Source of the DNA: Cricetomys ansorgei
Taxonomy: Eukaryota; Chordata; Mammalia; Rodentia; Nesomyidae
Assembly (NCBI GenBank): GCA_026225945.1
Contig: JAMJFZ010000853.1
Coordinates: 124,001 to 188,000, forward strand
Length of the DNA stretch: 64,000 bases
Direction: 5' to 3'
Shown here: in pieces, positions 34,401 to 46,460 of the stretch
Layout of the letters: each line of letters starts with the position of its first letter
Numbering within the stretch: the stretch's first letter is position 1
Notes under the pieces: generated by a model
What the model saw: the letters and a program-made list of their open reading frames with translations, nothing else
Databases searched by the model: none
Told to the model about the DNA's origin: nothing
Position numbers and translations under genes: made by a program

Positions 34401-35332
34401 ATAATTGTTTTATGGTTTCTGGGGTGGGCTAGTTCTTGGAACAGGGAGTTCTGGAAAGTACTCAATAATTATTGTATTGAGTAGAGAAAGCCTAAGTTCC
34501 TGCTAAGAGTTTAGGATTAATGCCCAGGGCTGGGGGTCTCCAGCCTCACAGGTATGGTGGGTAAGACATAGGTTAGGCAAAGGAACCAGAGAGAAGTAAA
34601 TGGTAATCTGAAATTTTCCCTTTGAATACTCTGGCTTGGCATGTGTGGGTTCAGTGATGAGTCAGTGGGAGATCCCTCATGTTTTGAGATGAAGCAAGCC
34701 ATTGTTGTCGTCCTACTGTGTGCTTGACTAAGTAGAAGCTAAGCACACTGAACAGGAAACACACTCAGATGGCTCAGCGATCTCTTTACCCAGCAGGTGC
34801 ACTCAAATCCACGTGGTAGGATTGGGGGATTTGTTCTTTTGTTTTCTTGTTTGGATATTTTTTTTCCTCCAGAATTTCCCTATATAACCTAGGGCACCCT
34901 GAAGCTTGCCCCCTCTTTACAGCTAAAACTACAGAAGTGTGGCACTGTGCCAATGAAGTTTAATTTTGAATCTTCTAAAGCAAAATGTCCTTTGAATCTG
35001 TCTTTGTGATACGATATTCATTTTGAAATGAAACTTGCTTCATTTTCAAGTATGCAACAATATGTTCCCAATGCTGAAGTTTTACAGTGTTTTTCATAAT
35101 TATGGAAATATTTAATAGGATACATGCTTGCTTTTGTCATCTCAGCTTTGAAATGTTGGTCACGAAAGCCTGGCTGCAGTTCTTGGTTCAGATAGTGAAG
35201 GCAGATTTGCATTTCCTGTGGGCCCTCTGAGACAAAGCACTAGAAAGGCAGACCAACCTAACCCCGGGGAGCACTGGCATGGAAAGTGCCAAGGGCGCTC
35301 GCTTCCTTATAGTCCACTGTAGACCACACACT

Positions 35333-35555
35333 GGCTGTCAGCCTTCCTGATGCTGTGGCCCTTTAACACACTTCCTCATGCTGTGGTGACCCCAACCATA
35401 AAATTATTTTCATTGCTCCTTCATAACTGTAATTTTGCTTCTGTCATGAATTGTAAATATCTGACATACAGGTGGTCTTAGGTGACCCCTGTGAAAGGGC
35501 CATTTGACCCCCAAAAGGGGTCACGACCCACAGGTTGAGAACCACTGTTAGAAGG
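35333..35555. mobile_element. URR1-like hAT-Charlie DNA transposon
   Basis: Left end gtcagccttcctgatgctgt and right end acaggttgagaaccactg, with the interior motif aaccataaaattattttcat. Confidence 0.9.
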
Positions 35556-35784
35556 ATGTTTTTGCCTCTCGTATAAATCATAATTCAACTTTCTTATGAC
35601 AGTTGTAAGTTTTTAAATTATTTTGAATATAAGAATTATTTTGGGGAGTTTTTAATGAATGAAGGTAATTTATTTGGTTGAAGTAGTTACTATTTTGGTA
35701 AATAATTAGTAATTCAGAAGTAACCATCTTAACTACTTCAAAGTACAGAAATAATGAACATTCTAGCTGGAAAATTTTCCATTT

Positions 35785-35985
35785 TATTTTATTTTAATTA
35801 TTTTTATTTCATATGCTTGGTGTTTTGCCTGCATGTATGTCTGTTTGAGGGTGTCAGATCCCCTGGAACTGGAGTTACAGACAGTTGTGAGCTGTCATGT
35901 GGGTGCTGGGAATTGAACCCAGGTCCTCTGGAAGAGCAGCCAGTGCTCTTAACCCACAGAGCCATCTCTCCAACCCCTTATTTCA
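35785..35985 (-). repeat. B2/B3 SINE
   Basis: Reverse B3, well preserved: tggaactggagttacagaca, gggtgctgggaattgaaccc and gagccatctctccaacccc. Confidence 0.92.
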
Positions 35986-36079
35986 TTTCTTAAATTTTGC
36001 TATTAACTTCTAGTTTTTTTGCTATGGTCAAAGAAAGAATCTTAGATTAATTATTTGTACTGTAAGGAACTTTTTGGCT

Positions 36080-36155
36080 TTGGTGCTGGGATTAAACCCT
36101 CTGTGTCACACATGCTCTGCCAGTCCTGTACTGCTGAGCTACAACCCAAGCCCCT
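36080..36155 (-). repeat. ID/B4-like SINE fragment
   Basis: ggtgctgggattaaaccctc and actgctgagctacaacccaa resemble the reverse of an ID core. Confidence 0.6.
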
Positions 36156-37024
36156 TTATAAAATTCTTTTGTGAAATACTTGAGTTTCTGGTACTCCCCG
36201 TTAGGTTAGTGCTGGGAATGAAGGGCTGTTCTCTATCGCTGCATTTCAGCATGGACAGCTAGAGACTTCTGTCATTCGCTTCATTAAACGCTGCATGTGC
36301 GAAGATCAAGATTGCTAGCCAGGATCACACGGAGCTGCACTGTGCTTCTCAGATTGTCAGAAGGGACATCCCAACTGGCCAAGGCTGGATCCAGAGAAGC
36401 CTTTCTCTTGTTTCGAAGTGCTTTATCTGTCTGCAACATATTATTTGATTGTTTTTTTCCCCTCTAGGGACTAAAAGTTCAAGGAGGGTTATAAATTGTT
36501 TTCATTTTTTTAATCATGGAAATGGTGTTTAGTAATCCAGAATAGTACGGGGAGAGATGACTAAGGTAGCCAACTACGTGTTGGTAGTTTGATGTTCCTC
36601 CCATCTAGCCATTTGTGTAAACCTTTCTGTTTCACGTAGTATTACTGTGAACTTATATTCTTTTTGGTGTTGTCATTATAGATGGAAATTGCCCCACTTT
36701 ATCATTTTTGCCCCCTAAGTGTTATTTTTCATAATCTTCTAACACATGGGTGTATCCATCATAACATAATCAGATTTTAAAAACACTTTTACTAAATGGA
36801 AAGCCATTTATATGATTCTAAAAGGAGTATAAATTAGCATATCACCTTCACACAGCATAGACAAGTATAACATGATCCCTATAATAATTCACCAAGAAGG
36901 TGAACTCAATACTTTGGTGCCCTGTTTTCTAGGACGTTTCTTACTTATCATAGATGTCATCCATTTCACAGTCTGTAATCTCCACTAATAACAACAGCAA
37001 CAGCAGCATGAAAAGTCCTCCTGG

Positions 37025-37235
37025 GTTACATTTATTTTATGATTTTATGTGTATGAGTTTTGCCTACTTGAATGTATGAGCACCACATGTGTCCTTGGTG
37101 TATGTGGAGGTCAGGTTCACTGGGATGGGAGTTACAGATAGTTGTGAGCTGCCATATGGGTGCTAGGCATCCAATCTGGTTCCTCAGGAAGAACAGCCAG
37201 TGCTCTTAACCCCTGAGCCAACTCTCCAGACCTAA
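37025..37235 (-). repeat. B3 SINE
   Basis: Reverse B3: gatgggagttacagatagtt, gggtgctaggcatccaatct and ctgagccaactctccagacc. Confidence 0.88.
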
Positions 37236-37688
37236 GATGATACTTTTTTGTTTTAAATTTACATTATGAAAATTTCCAGACTTCCACAGGGTAGAGGGAA
37301 TGGTCCGATATGTTCTATATACCAACCACCTGCCCTCTGAATCATCCATGTCCCTAAGTGTAGCAGTATCCTGCTGTGGTGGCTCACCAAGAAAGTCACA
37401 GAGGCATATTTCATACGTGCAGTCCTGCCAGACCTCAGCAGAGGGAACGCTATCCTGGTCATATGGACAGTGGAACCCTGAGCATCTGAGCTCAGATGTT
37501 TTTATCGATTCAGAACTCCTCAGGTGTTCTACGGATAGCACGTGCAGGTCCTGAGCAGTCAAACATCCCCCATATAAATCCAACACCCGCAGACAATACA
37601 AAACGCCAAGACCTAGGCACCCCACACCCAACAGTGCACAAAAACTTTAAGTAAACTTCCACAATACCTATGCTTGGATTTATTTTAA

Positions 37689-37732
37689 TCTCTCTCTCTC
37701 TCTCTCTGTCTCTGTGTGAGTGTGTGTGCAGG
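37689..37732. repeat. (CT)n/(GT)n microsatellite
   Basis: CT run followed by TGTGTGAGTGTGTG. Confidence 0.93.
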
Positions 37733-37739
37733 AGCATGT

Positions 37740-37920
37740 GCATGTGCTTTTGGAGGTCAGAGGTCAATCTTGGGTGTCATCCCCAGGAAAACTATCCATC
37801 TTTTCTGAGGCAGGGTCTCATTGGCTTAGACCATCAGGCTAGCGAGCCCCAGGTCTGCCTGTGTCTGAGTCCGCAACACCAGGGTTACAAGCGTGCACCA
37901 TACCTCACACGATATTTACA
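37740..37920 (-). repeat. Old SINE-like remnant
   Basis: gaggtcagaggtcaatcttg and gaggcagggtctcattggct recall a B3/B4-type composite in reverse orientation, strongly decayed. Confidence 0.45.
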
Positions 37921-38573
37921 TGGGTGCCAGGCATAAAACTAAGACTTCAAGTAAAACAACGCCATAAATTAGTGTGACACTTTCCAGAGTTTTCCACAGC
38001 CTTCCTTGCCTAACGTTCCATTACGTTCCCTGTGGCAGGCCCAAGAGCCATACACCCTCCTTGATCTTGCGTGTCCTGCCCCCCTCATTGTCCTGTCCCC
38101 CTCCTTGGCCTTGAATCCTCCTGCCTCAGCCTGCCGCGTCCTGGGGTAACAGGTTTGTGCCGCCATACTGGGACATTCCAGCTATCTCAGCCTAAGACAC
38201 AGCTTCATCCTTCCTCAGACATGCCTTGCTTACCAAGGATTGTGTCCTAGCACATGAAGAGTATCTTTCTAGAATATTCCCTCTCCCTTGTTTGTCCAAG
38301 CCTCTTTCTTTCCTGGCCCAGCTCTTACCGTCTTGCCCGTAAAGCTGCTCCACGTCTCCCAGTGGTCTGTAGCGTTTGCGTTTCAGCTTCAACTTTATTT
38401 ACTCTTCTTCAAATGTTAACCCCTTCAGATGTCAGCTGGCAAAGGTTTTGTTTTTCATTCTCTTCACTCTGTTATTTCTTTGCTGTGCACACACTGTAAT
38501 TTCATGCAATACCGTTTGTCCCCTGGGGATAATTTCCTGTGTTATTAGAGTCTTTTGCCCATGCCTATGTTTT

Positions 38574-39160
38574 CCTTTACATTAAACTTATTGATTCATT
38601 TTGAATTGATTTTCGTGCTGGATAAAAGACATGAATCTAGTTTCATTCTTTTACATATGGAAACTCAAACTCTCCTGCCCCCTCAAGTGCCATGTGTCCA
38701 AGAGGCTGTCTTTTCTGAACTCAGGACCTCTGGAAGAGCAGCAAGTGCTTTTAACCACTGGATTTTCTTCTAACACTTTCACCGAAAAGGTAGGCGTTCT
38801 AGCTTGGCGGGTTTATTTCTAGGCCCCCTTTTATAGCATGTTGGTCTATGGGTCTGTGTTTGTCAGTACTCAGAGTCATTTGAAGTCAGGTATTGTTCCT
38901 CCCCTAGCACTGCCCTTTTTGCTCAGGATTGCTTTGGCTGTTCTGTGTCTTTTATGTTTCTATATAAATCCTAGGATTTTTCCTAGGTGTGTCATCAGAA
39001 TTTTGGTAGAGATTGCATGGAATCTGTAGATTCAATAGATTGTTTTCTGATAGACTAGCTAGTCTCACAATATTAATTCTTCCAATTCATGACCATGGGC
39101 AGAGTAGAGTCTTTGCACCTTTTAAAGTCTTGTTTAGTTCCTTCGGAGGTCTTTCACCTT
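38574..39160 (-). mobile_element. LINE-1 fragment (3' part of ORF2, antisense)
   Basis: Phrases such as tttgaagtcaggtattgttc, tttgctcaggattgctttgg, attgcatggaatctgtagat and attaattcttccaattcatg are the well-known antisense of the L1 ORF2 C-terminal region. No open frame is retained. Confidence 0.85.
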
Positions 39161-39214
39161 GAGTACTTACTTTCTCTCTCTCCCTCTCCGTGTCTCTCTT
39201 CCTCCCTCCTCTCA

Positions 39215-39356
39215 TTACAAAACAAGATTTCTCTGTGTAGCCCTGGTTGTTCCTGGACCTCACTCTGTAGACCAGGATGGCCTTGAAATCAGAGATTTGC
39301 CTGCCTCTGCCCCCTGAGTGCTGAGATTAAAGGCGTGCGCCACCACTGTCTGGCTC
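39215..39356 (-). repeat. B1 SINE
   Basis: Reverse B1: agatttctctgtgtagccct, cctcactctgtagaccagga and gattaaaggcgtgcgccacc. Confidence 0.93.
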
Positions 39357-41524
39357 TGAAGGGAACTTTTCATGATTGAGCCTCACGCACAGGCCCCTGG
39401 GACCCTCCCTCTGTAACCCTCAGCCCCCTAATCCCTATCTCCATATGTTTCTACTTCATAGCCCTTCTTCTCTGTCCTCTCAGTTGACTTCTCTCCCTCT
39501 TTAATAACCCGTGATTGATAAGAAAAATGGATGCCATTACCCAGAAAATCAGGAAATACAAATAGCTAAATATAATGCAGAAGAATTTGTTTGCATAGGG
39601 CCATCAAATGATCTCATTTGCGTTTTGTGGTCCATTGGGAGATGTTGACATGCAGCAACAGCAAAGTTTCCTGTGAAAATAGTCACTTATTGTTGTGTTG
39701 CCAGCGGTGCCTGCCAGTGTCAAGTATTCATTTCCATTCAATATCCAGTTGTAGAGGTGAAAAGAAGACTGAACTGCAGGGACAGATGACTGGAGTGTCT
39801 CAGTGCCGGGTCTGGCAAAGGCATTTCTTGCCTATGCTGCACTGTTACGTTGTGCTTAAACTCTTTCCTGGGGGGAGGCATAGACAAATCTATGCCTCCC
39901 TACAGAGCACCAATGACAAACCAAAGGAAGACTCCATCAAAGTCCAGCTTGGGGAACTAATGAGTTATTGGCCTTACTTCCAGAGCACGGGTGAATGGTT
40001 ATTTACAGGAGTGCGGATGACTTCCATGGCAGCTGCCCCACCAGGAAGTCTACCCAGCATGGATAATGACTTCCCCAGAGCTGTGTAGATGAAGTGTTGC
40101 CCTTCAACTAACCTTCCTCATACTACATACTCTAGCGCCTCCTGAGGCTAAGAGGCTACAGGATTGCACACAGTGGGCTGGAAGGCCGAGAGAGGGAGGT
40201 AGTGGAGTCTCTGGTGGGGGTCCAGTGACTCTCCCCACTCCTCCTTCTGTGAACGAACTGCAATAACCAGCAGGCCCAGTCTTGAGGGTCCCTCGCAGGT
40301 CATCCTTGCTGCTCTGATGAATATCATAGCTGCTACACCAGAGACTAGCACTCTATAACACATGTAGGGGCCTTGGTTCCCACCATCTCAGGTGTCGATT
40401 CAATGCTGCATTTTCTGCCTCCATCCAGTTGATGTGGGCAAAAGGAAGCAGGACGGGTTGCATGGCAGGTGTCAGAGGCCTGGCCTCCACTTCTGTGTTT
40501 GTCTTCCCTCTAGCTCTTTAGCCAGACTTAGTCCTTCAGCTGTAATCACCTGCAGGATAGGCCTCTCCTTGCACTGACTGGACAGGATAGGCCAGTTCAT
40601 GTCTGTGAAAAGTGGTCCAAAGAAATTCAGTGGTTTGTATAAGGACATTAACGTGGCAAGTCTGTTGTACTCCCTCCAGGTCTTTGATGCCAAGCCTGGT
40701 GCTCTTCCCCTCGGCTAGCTGGAGCACAGCAGGTGCTCAGAATTGGTTTCTAGGTTTCTGATCATTTTAACTGGAGATGGTATTCAGCCCTGGAGGGATG
40801 CTCTCTCCCTGTGCGTGTTTCTCCATTTAGTGGGCTTTTTTCCTTAAATTGGGGAGATCACTCAGCATTCTGAATCTGATCACTGTTAAGAATGGGCAAG
40901 GTGATTGTCTGGTGGGACTCATGGCGCTAGGTAGTCTTAAGAGACAACTGTGAATGATTCTGCACATCTTGCAGGTGCATGTATTCCTCTCACCTAGACA
41001 TGGAGCATGTGGCTTCTCTTTAGAACAGCTGAGCCTGGTGCTGACTTGATTAGCAGAGTGCACAGGAAACAGTTTGCCGGGCACTTTTGGACTTGAAAGA
41101 AAGGCTGTCATCTATGCCTTCCTCCATTTCAGAACCCTGCCATCACTAGAGAGAAAGTCAATTCGGCCATGTGTGGAAAAGCCAAGAATTTGGGTAGAGC
41201 TCTTAGCAATGGTCAGCACCATCTTGCCAGCAGTAGGAGCGAGTCATCCTCGAGTGCGGACTTTGAGTCTTGAGTCCTGAGCAGCTCTAGCTGTGGAGAA
41301 CTGCTTCCGAGAGTGCTGCACAGCCCACAGAGTCGTCAGCCACTGTACTGCTATTGCTGTGTACAACTATTGGATGACGGCGGTTTACTGCACAGCAATA
41401 GGTGATGGAATCAAGGTTCTTAGAAATTCTGAAACATTTCACCTGAGCAGGGTCTCCTCCTCACACACCTGCTACAACTGTTTACGCTGTTCTGGGTGGG
41501 GAGTTTTAAACAAATGTGTCAACC

Positions 41525-42000
41525 TTGGTCTTGCTTTTCTATTGCTGTGAAGATACAATATGACCAAGGTAACTAATAAAAAACAAAAAACATTTTAATT
41601 GGAGGTGCGTGGTTCCAGAAGGTTAGATAGAATCTGTGACCATATGGTAGGGAGCATGACAGCAGCAGGCAGTGATGGTGCTGGAGCAGTAGCTGAGAGC
41701 TGACATGTTGAGACAGCAATCATAGGCAGAGAGGCAGAGAAAGAGCTAAATGGGAATGGTGTAAGTCTTTTGAAACTTCAATGACCACCCCAGAGACACA
41801 CCTCCTCCAGCAAGACCACACCTCCAGTGACACACCTCCTCCAGCAAGACCACACCTCCTAATCCTTCCCAAACAGTTCCACTAACTGTGTGTTTCTGTG
41901 TGTGTGTGTGTGTGTGTGTGTGGTGGGGTAGTGAAGGCACCAAGCATTCGAATATATGAGCCTGTAGAGGTCATTGTCATTCAAACCACCAACACCCTTT
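41525..42000 (-). repeat. High-copy rodent interspersed repeat
   Basis: Starts tctattgctgtgaagataca and contains ctccagcaagaccacacctc (twice) and tcctaatccttcccaaacag. It is the reverse complement of the family at 29815 and 30205. An internal 31-bp segment (cacacctcctccagcaagac onward) is duplicated and a TG repeat is embedded at 41897-41922. Confidence 0.7.
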
Positions 42001-42332
42001 TATCTTGTGAATTTAGAGAACTTAAGCTTGAAAAACAGATTTAGGTAGGATTAGATTCAGCTTACTCCCTAAAATGGTAATAGTCCTATTGGCATTGCTA
42101 TTGGTCTAGAAGATTTGAACACCACAGATGATCCCAGTGACTTCAGAGGCACTGACAGTGGCATTAGGATATACTTCATATCCTGGAATCTTCTAGAAGG
42201 GGGTCGGTGGGTAATGGGAATGTTTAGACAGTAGAAGAAAGGAAGACTTGCAGCATATAGTTTGAAGAATCCAACCCTTGTCCCAGATGCAGGCCTTTTC
42301 ATGTCTTTATCTTTAGACAAGTGCACACACAG

Positions 42333-42374
<42 letters not shown>
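42333..42374. repeat. (CA)n microsatellite
   Basis: Perfect CA run. Confidence 0.98.
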
Positions 42375-42376
<2 letters not shown>

Positions 42377-42645
42377 TATTCATTGAAAACAAAATACATA
42401 AAGTCTGTCACTGCTTCTCTGAGGGGCTACCATATAAATCTGAGCCCATTTGATGCAGAACATCGAATGAAGTAGAGTTCCTACAGGCACCACTCCCCAC
42501 TTTTACTCTACTGATGAGGAAACGGGCTGAAAAGTTAAGCAAGGGTGACTAGGATGTGCTCTAACCAGGAGGCAAAGCCAGGTTCTTACAGCTCTGCTTG
42601 TTCTTTCCATTCTCTCCCCTCCAGACATCCCATACCTGCCTACCT

Positions 42646-42664
42646 ACACACACACACACACACA
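42646..42664. repeat. (CA)n microsatellite, short
   Basis: A 19-bp CA run followed by ATACATACATGCATGC-like text. Confidence 0.9.
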
Positions 42665-42799
42665 CCCTACATGCACATATACTTAGATACATACATGCAT
42701 GCACAATACACATTCCTTAAATCTCATTGATTTTGAGAACTGACACTTTAGTATTCCTTACTTCTGATACTAGCTTTTTTTTTTCTTTAATGTTTGAGT

Positions 42800-42922
42800 A
42801 CTTCACACATTAGATCCCATTACAGATGGCCGTGAGCCACCATGTGGTTGCTGGGAATGAAATCAGCACCTCTGGAAGAGCAGCCAATGCTTTTAACCAC
42901 TAAACCATCTCTCCAGCCCCCA
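42800..42922 (-). repeat. B2/B3 SINE, 3' part
   Basis: Reverse: ggccgtgagccaccatgtgg, cctctggaagagcagccaat and accatctctccagcccc. Confidence 0.88.
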
Positions 42923-42969
42923 CATTTTAATTCTTGAAACTACATTTATTTGTTCATATGTACGTTATG

Positions 42970-43100
42970 TTTCTGTATGTATGTGTGTTGTATTGTGAGT
43001 GGTGTGTGTGTGTGTGTGTGGTATGTGTGTCATGCATGTATTTGTGTGTGGTATATGTGTGGATATGTCTCGCTGTGTGGTATGTGGTGTGTGTGTCGCA
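42970..43100. repeat. TG-rich imperfect repeat
   Basis: Alternating TGTG, TATG and GTGG text with no coding signal. Confidence 0.8.
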
Positions 43101-43550
43101 GGTCAGAGGTCAGTTCTCTCTTTCTACTCTGTGAGTCCCGATAGAGCTCACATCACCACGCTTAATGAGAAGTGCCTTTATCTGGTAAACCATTTCATTA
43201 GCCCACATTTTCCTTTCTTTTCTTATGTTTCTTTTACAGTATTTTTATGCCACGTTTTTGACCATTGAAAAGAAATTCTTGTCCCTAAGCTCTTGAATGT
43301 GCCCCAGGGCACTTGGACTGTTCCACTCAGGCTGAATTATTTTCTCATAGGCTGCCAGGGTCTGTTGAAGAGTATCTTTCCTCCCCCATCTATCTGTGAC
43401 TCACTGTAACTGTGGGAACCGGAAGCCTCTGACCTTGTTCCAGCTCTGAACTGGTAGAGTGTGATGAAATCAAATTATGTTTGGAAGAAAATGGGAAAAA
43501 ATAGGCTCTCTGATCTTTTCTAGACCAATAAAATCTTTCTGCTTGCCTGC

Positions 43551-43665
43551 TGTCTACCTCTGTCTGAGGCAGGATCTCACTGTGTAGTCTAGGCAGGGCC
43601 TAATGTAATCCTTCTCCCTCTGCCTGCCAGGTGTTGGGTTATAGGTACACACCTGGCTAAATTAG
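43551..43665 (-). repeat. B1-like SINE
   Basis: Reverse: aggcaggatctcactgtgta, then tgccaggtgttgggttatag. Confidence 0.7.
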
Positions 43666-44184
43666 TAAAATCTAAGTGGTGAGCAACTGGTTCCCTCTAG
43701 GTACAGATCAGACCCTGTGGAGATGCAGGAAAATGGAAGCCAAGGGGACGCTTGCCAGGCCCATGGGGCTGGGATAGTACTATTTCAGAACTAGTTGCTA
43801 AAACTCAGCACATACAGGGTAGTATGGTCGGGTACCCAGGAAGGGAATGTCTGGGCCATCTGATTGCATTCCGTTCTTTAATGAGAATGGGTAGAGTGGT
43901 GGCAGTTAAAGTCGTGATTCAGGAGGAGAAAGGGCATAACCATGTTTCACAGATGGTTTTGATAGCAAAAATTAGATACCGAGTGTAGTAATCCCTGAGT
44001 TAAGAAGTCACAGAAACACAGGAAATCTTATCTAGGGAATTAATATGTTACATGTGACCACTGTTAACTGAGTAGTCCTGTTAAATACACGATTTGTTCA
44101 AAGGGCCACTGTCTTCAGTTTGGGAGGACATGGAACCTGAAAATTGGTACGAAAGAAACCTCTGTTTATTGAGGAAGGAGGGAG

Positions 44185-44240
44185 GAAGAAAGAGAGAGAG
44201 AGTAAGAGAGAGAGAAAGAGAGAAAAAGAGAGAGAGAGCA
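44185..44240. repeat. (GA)n-rich microsatellite
   Basis: Purine run of AGAG with AAAG interruptions. Confidence 0.9.
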
Positions 44241-44554
44241 TCTGCTTTCCAGTCTTTCCTTATTTCATTTTGTATTCATATCCTCATATTCTTTATTGAA
44301 AGTTAATCAGATGGGGTTGACCTGTAATTGCTGATACAGGGTTAATTATCTAGACCACTGAAGGCCTCTTTGAAACCAGGGAGGTTAGATCTAGGCCCTC
44401 ATGACTTCTCAGAGTTGTCAGGCCTTGAGACTTAGATGGCTGCTGGCTTCCTCAAGGGAGCAAGAGTGATGAGTAAGTCAAACGTAGCCATGGACACACG
44501 AGCCTAATGGCTCATCCACATTTTATGTGCTGGATTGAACTATCTGAAATTCAG

Positions 44555-44645
44555 ATATGTCCCAGCACCGAGGAGGCAGGATGATCTTTGTGAGTTTGAG
44601 GCCAGCCTTGTCTACATAGTAAGTTCTAGTATAACTGAAAAAATA
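44555..44645 (+). repeat. B1 fragment
   Basis: Forward: cccagcaccgaggaggcagg and ttgaggccagccttgtctac. Confidence 0.75.
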
Positions 44646-44984
44646 AAAAATGAAAAAAATTATTGATGTGTCATTGTGTATTCATGGAAGCCAGAGTACA
44701 GCTTTGGGGAGATGGCTTTTTCCTGTTACTTTGTTGGCAGGATTTTTCTTTTTTCTCCCTCTCTTTTGTACTGTAGGCTAGCTAGGCTGTGAACTTCTGC
44801 CTCTCATCTCACAGTAGAGGTGTTGGATTACAGATCCAAGCCGGGGCAGCACCCAGCTTTTTGTTGGTTCTGGGGGTCGAATTGTCAAACTTGTGTGGCT
44901 AGTGCTTTTACCTGCTGAGCCCAGATATACAATTTTTTTTAAAAAATTTACATTTATTTTATTCCTTTCTTCTTAGTATTTCTC

Positions 44985-45088
44985 CTGTTGTTTTGAGACA
45001 AGGTCTTCCTATGTAGCCCAGATTGGTCTTGCACTTGCCATCCCCCTGCCTCAGCATCTCCAGTACCAGGATTATGAGCATGCACCGT
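44985..45088 (-). repeat. B1-like SINE
   Basis: Reverse: ttgagacaaggtcttcctat, gattggtcttgcacttgcca and accaggattatgagcatgca. Confidence 0.7.
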
Positions 45089-45929
45089 CTACCCAAGTAC
45101 GCCGAACTGCTTCTGAACTTTGGTCAGAAATCAGTTGGGGTTGTTCAAGGTGTATTTTCTGATCTCCATATTCACTTGCATGGATCTGTGTGTTTTGTCC
45201 CACACCAGCTTCTTTTGTTACAGCGCTGAGAACATACCCAGGCCCTTGTACATTTACAATGCACACATTCCTACTGAACATTGCGCCATTTTGACACCTT
45301 AAACAGGCCTCCTATCGGGTAGACTGATTTCTCTTTCCTTAGTTTTTACATTTACTGTGTTATGGTCCTTTATTCTGGAACTTCAATGCATATTTTCTAA
45401 AAATAAGAACTTTTTAAGGTAACTAAGGGGCAGTTACTGTCAACAAATTTAAAATTGATAAACGATAACCTGTTGTACCATCCGTATTTAAGGGGTTAAC
45501 CCATTAGTATCCTGACTTAAAACCTACAAAAACACGACATGCCTCCACCTCTGGGTGCAGTCGAGGGGAAGAACTGTATAGTAGGTGTGACTCTTCCATC
45601 TCCTCTGATCTTGCACACAGCCTTCTATGACAGTGCCTCTGGAGAATACAGCACCCCTTCATAGAAGTGTTGTCTTCATTTTAGGTGTATTTGGTGTTTC
45701 CCGAGGTTAGATTATGGTCGTGCTTTTTTGTCCATGGTACAAGACAGACAAGCCTCGATTTCTGAGCATATCACGGTCGGAGGAACTGCAGTTTTCATCT
45801 GCTGCCGCTGGTAATTTTAATTTTGATCACCCGGTGAAGTGCTTGTCTGATATTCATGAGTGCAAAAAAGGTAACTTTATAATTTGGCGGGCAAACAAAG
45901 AAATGTATGCTTATTCGCTAACATGTTGA

Positions 45930-46460
45930 TTCAGCGAGGCAGTTAGCGCCCAGGACTTGGAAACTGTCCTTTCAGCGCGGTGCGGTCTCTGGGCAGAAGA
46001 CCCACCCCAGGGAGCTTCATGAGGCACTCGGTAGGGTTGGGAGGACTGAGGCTCTCTCAGGCCTCCCGCCGTTAGCCTGGGACGGCGGGCCGCTGCCCGC
46101 GGCGAACCGACTTCTCTGCGGCTAGGGCGCCCGTTGGTGGCCGCGCACTCCTGTCCGTGGCCGGGGTCCCGCGGGTCCGGCCGACTCGCGCGGGCCGCAC
46201 CGCCGGCCGCAGGCTCCTCCCCCGTGGCTGCGGCCCTCCGGCGGCCGGGCACAGGCAGACGCACCGAGAGCCCGAGGCTGATGTCGTTGCTGCGGCAGTG
46301 GCTCGCGGGCCGGCTGTGGAGGATCGGCTAGGCTCTCCGGGCGGAGGGGGGTGAGCGTGCGCTCTACGAGCACGGGGGCGGCGGGGTCCGGGGCGGCGGG
46401 GTCGGGGCGCCCCGCAGAGGCTGGTCCCGAAGACCCCAGGCTTCGGAAGCACCGGAGCGG
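45930..46460 (+). promoter_or_regulatory. Dnajc6: CpG island, putative upstream Dnajc6 promoter and first exon
   Basis: A sharp CpG-rich block (GCGG, CCGCGGG and CGGCCGG runs) begins just after 45930. It lies about 22 kb beyond the Ak4 3' end and 5 kb before the MKDSENK exon, in the position of the upstream CpG-island promoter of auxilin in other mammals. A GTGAGCG at about 46350 could be a plus-strand donor. ATG at 46281 starts only a 16-codon frame (beginning MSLLRQW and ending TAG at 46329), so if transcribed this exon is probably 5'UTR with a short upstream frame. Assignment to Dnajc6 rests on position; a divergent minus-strand transcript is also possible. Confidence 0.6.

Larger units (their letters stand above)
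29036..45929. other. Intergenic segment between Ak4 and the Dnajc6 CpG island
   Basis: This is repeat-dominated, and the individual elements are listed. I recognise nothing in 29100-29620, 32000-32790, 34405-35330, 36160-37020, 37920-38570, 39360-41520, 42000-42330, 43670-44550 and 45090-45700. A 156-codon open frame at 39618-40088 has no family resemblance that I can name; its 3' part (caaaccaaaggaagactcca onward) looks like common rodent repeat sequence, so I do not call it a gene. Confidence 0.55.

Noticed and set aside
39618..40088. 156-codon open frame, the second longest non-Ak4 frame in the window
   Set aside because: No recognisable domain, biased composition or splice context; the 3' part reads like common rodent repeat text. 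Chance openness is more likely than a gene.
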